A stretch of DNA of 64,000 nucleotides from Metabacillus idriensis (GTDB lineage: Bacteria > Bacillota > Bacilli > Bacillales > Bacillaceae): assembly GCF_009674765.1 (NCBI RefSeq), contig NZ_WKKF01000003.1, positions 1 to 64,000 of the forward strand, written 5' to 3'. Positions 63,114 to 64,000 of this stretch are shown here, piece by piece. Position numbers and translations under genes: made by a program. Below the pieces are notes generated by a model. That model was not told the DNA's origin and made no database searches. It saw only the letters and a list, made by a program, of their open reading frames with translations. Each line of letters starts with the position of its first letter. The stretch's first letter is position 1.

Positions 63114-64000
63114 CTACTTTTCTAATTTGGGAAGAATCTCAATCTGCATGCTTTTCTTTATATCCAGATACTGATAAGAAACTGTCAAGGTTCCGCTTTT
63201 CTTCGTTTTGATTTTTCCGTTTTTCCATTCTGCCAAGTCCGGAGGTGAAAGCTCCATAAAGAGCTTGTCCGGGTCCATGGCAAATCGGTTGCCGTCTTTG
63301 TCGATGGCTGTTGCTGTCAGGCGGATGTTCTTTCCTTCAATAACTGTTTCGTTATTTGGGTTGAGTTCAATGTTGACGGGCTTGATTGTGTTCGGATCCA
63401 CCACTGTCACTTTAATCGTGCTGCTTTTCCCTCCTGAAACGGCTGTGATGTTTGCTGTACCTGGCTTGATTGTCTGAATGGCTCCGTCCTCAAGCACTTT
63501 AACGGCTTTTTCATTATCAGAGGTCCAGACTGTGTGTACATCTTCAAAAGAGCTCAGGTTGACAAGATAGTTTCCATAGATTTCTCTAAAATCGCCGAAA
63601 AGGTTGAGAGTGCGTTCTGCCCCTGCTGCCATTTTCATTTCGCGCTGTTCATTGAGGGCATCATCGACGATGGATACTTCCGTCAGCAACGGGTTGAATT
63701 TGTAGTCCATTCCAGACTTAGACACTTCAAGGACTCCGCTTCCAAGGATATTTCCTTTGTCGTTTGAGACATATCCTTTGCTTGCGCCGTTGCCTGTAAT
63801 TGTATAGTTGACGCCGTCTTTTTTCCATGACTGCAGGAGATGCAGGTGACCGAACAGCACCTGAATGTTCACGCCGCTGTTCTTCTTTTTATAGGCTCCG
63901 AGAATGTCCTCAAATTGCTTGGCATCAGCCGGGTTCATTTCATGCTTTGTGCCGAAATCATCTTTTGTCGTATTGTGGGTGACGACAAGGACATTCTTCT
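63114..64000 (-). CDS. Metallophosphoesterase with Ig-like (Big_2-type) domain, 5' part missing
   Basis: The frame is open to the window edge, so the gene is longer than the 295 codons seen. The visible N-terminal part has VVTHNTTKDDFGTKHEMN and the calcineurin-like metal motif GHLH (in VLFGHLHLLQSW), the last block of a metallophosphoesterase. A bacterial Ig-like domain follows (VWTSDNEKAVKVLEDGAI, TIKPGTANITAVSGG), then a second Ig-like domain (IELNPNNETVIEGKNIRLTA). Such proteins are usually exported; the signal would be beyond the edge. The substrate is unknown. Confidence 0.85.
   Translation of the reverse strand, partial: KNVLVVTHNTTKDDFGTKHEMNPADAKQFEDILGAYKKKNSGVNIQVLFGHLHLLQSWKKDGVNYTITGNGASKGYVSNDKGNILGSGVLEVSKSGMDYKFNPLLTEVSIVDDALNEQREMKMAAGAERTLNLFGDFREIYGNYLVNLSSFEDVHTVWTSDNEKAVKVLEDGAIQTIKPGTANITAVSGGKSSTIKVTVVDPNTIKPVNIELNPNNETVIEGKNIRLTATAIDKDGNRFAMDPDKLFMELSPPDLAEWKNGKIKTKKSGTLTVSYQYLDIKKSMQIEILPKLEK

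Overview
The window looks like chromosomal DNA of an endospore-forming Bacillaceae species (Bacillus/Metabacillus-like). The evidence is a Bacillus-type rRNA leader, spore genes (sspE, sspK, pdaA, yfhS), GGAGG ribosome-binding sites with many TTG/GTG starts, and a gene order that follows the Bacillus subtilis ygxA-perR-ygaF-gsaB-ygaE-ygaD-ygaC-ygaB-sspE-fabL-yfhS-mutY-yfhP...yfhD block, read inverted. Names come from remembered family features and synteny; no database search was run.

Layout. 1-310: 5' end of a 16S rRNA gene on the minus strand with its leader and two tandem promoters. 307-6279: ygxA, ygzB, perR with its own PerR box, a 2-hydroxyacid dehydrogenase, a Bcp peroxiredoxin, a small ion channel and molybdate transporter genes modBA without modC. 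6410-13778: gsaB, a 1505-residue glutamate synthase large subunit with no small subunit nearby, and a YgaE-like membrane protein. 13944-20792: a YdhK-like lipoprotein, a tandem repeat block and an appDFABC-type oligopeptide ABC operon. 21123-37090: the ygaD-to-yfhD core, interrupted by a methyltransferase/phytoene-desaturase pair, and including an acetyltransferase gene with an unusual structured leader. 37159-37342: a dense DnaA-box cluster. 37482-50896: nitrate assimilation (nasA; nasB, nasC, nasD, nasE, nasF) with three TnrA boxes, split by a 1056-residue UvrA-like double ATPase. 51246-64000: yfmL, an S51 peptidase, an LXG-LHH toxin with a SUKH immunity protein, a methionine aminopeptidase, a P-loop kinase-like gene, yfjO-yfjP, pdaA, a class I fumarase and the 3' part of a metallophosphoesterase gene.

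How parts fit. NasA imports nitrate, NasB/NasC reduce it to nitrite, NasD/NasE reduce nitrite to ammonium, NasF starts siroheme synthesis for NasD, molybdate uptake could supply the NasC cofactor, and glutamate synthase could use the nitrogen. TnrA boxes before nasA, nasB and nasD imply joint control by nitrogen limitation.

Two dispersed repeat families punctuate the intergenic DNA: family A (about 110-140 bp, nine units, four in tandem) and family B (about 235 bp, palindromic, MITE-like). No insertion sequence with a transposase, prophage, CRISPR array or tRNA gene was recognised. The least explained items are the acetyltransferase leader (35684-35879), the UvrA-like protein (38978-42148) and the DnaA-box cluster.
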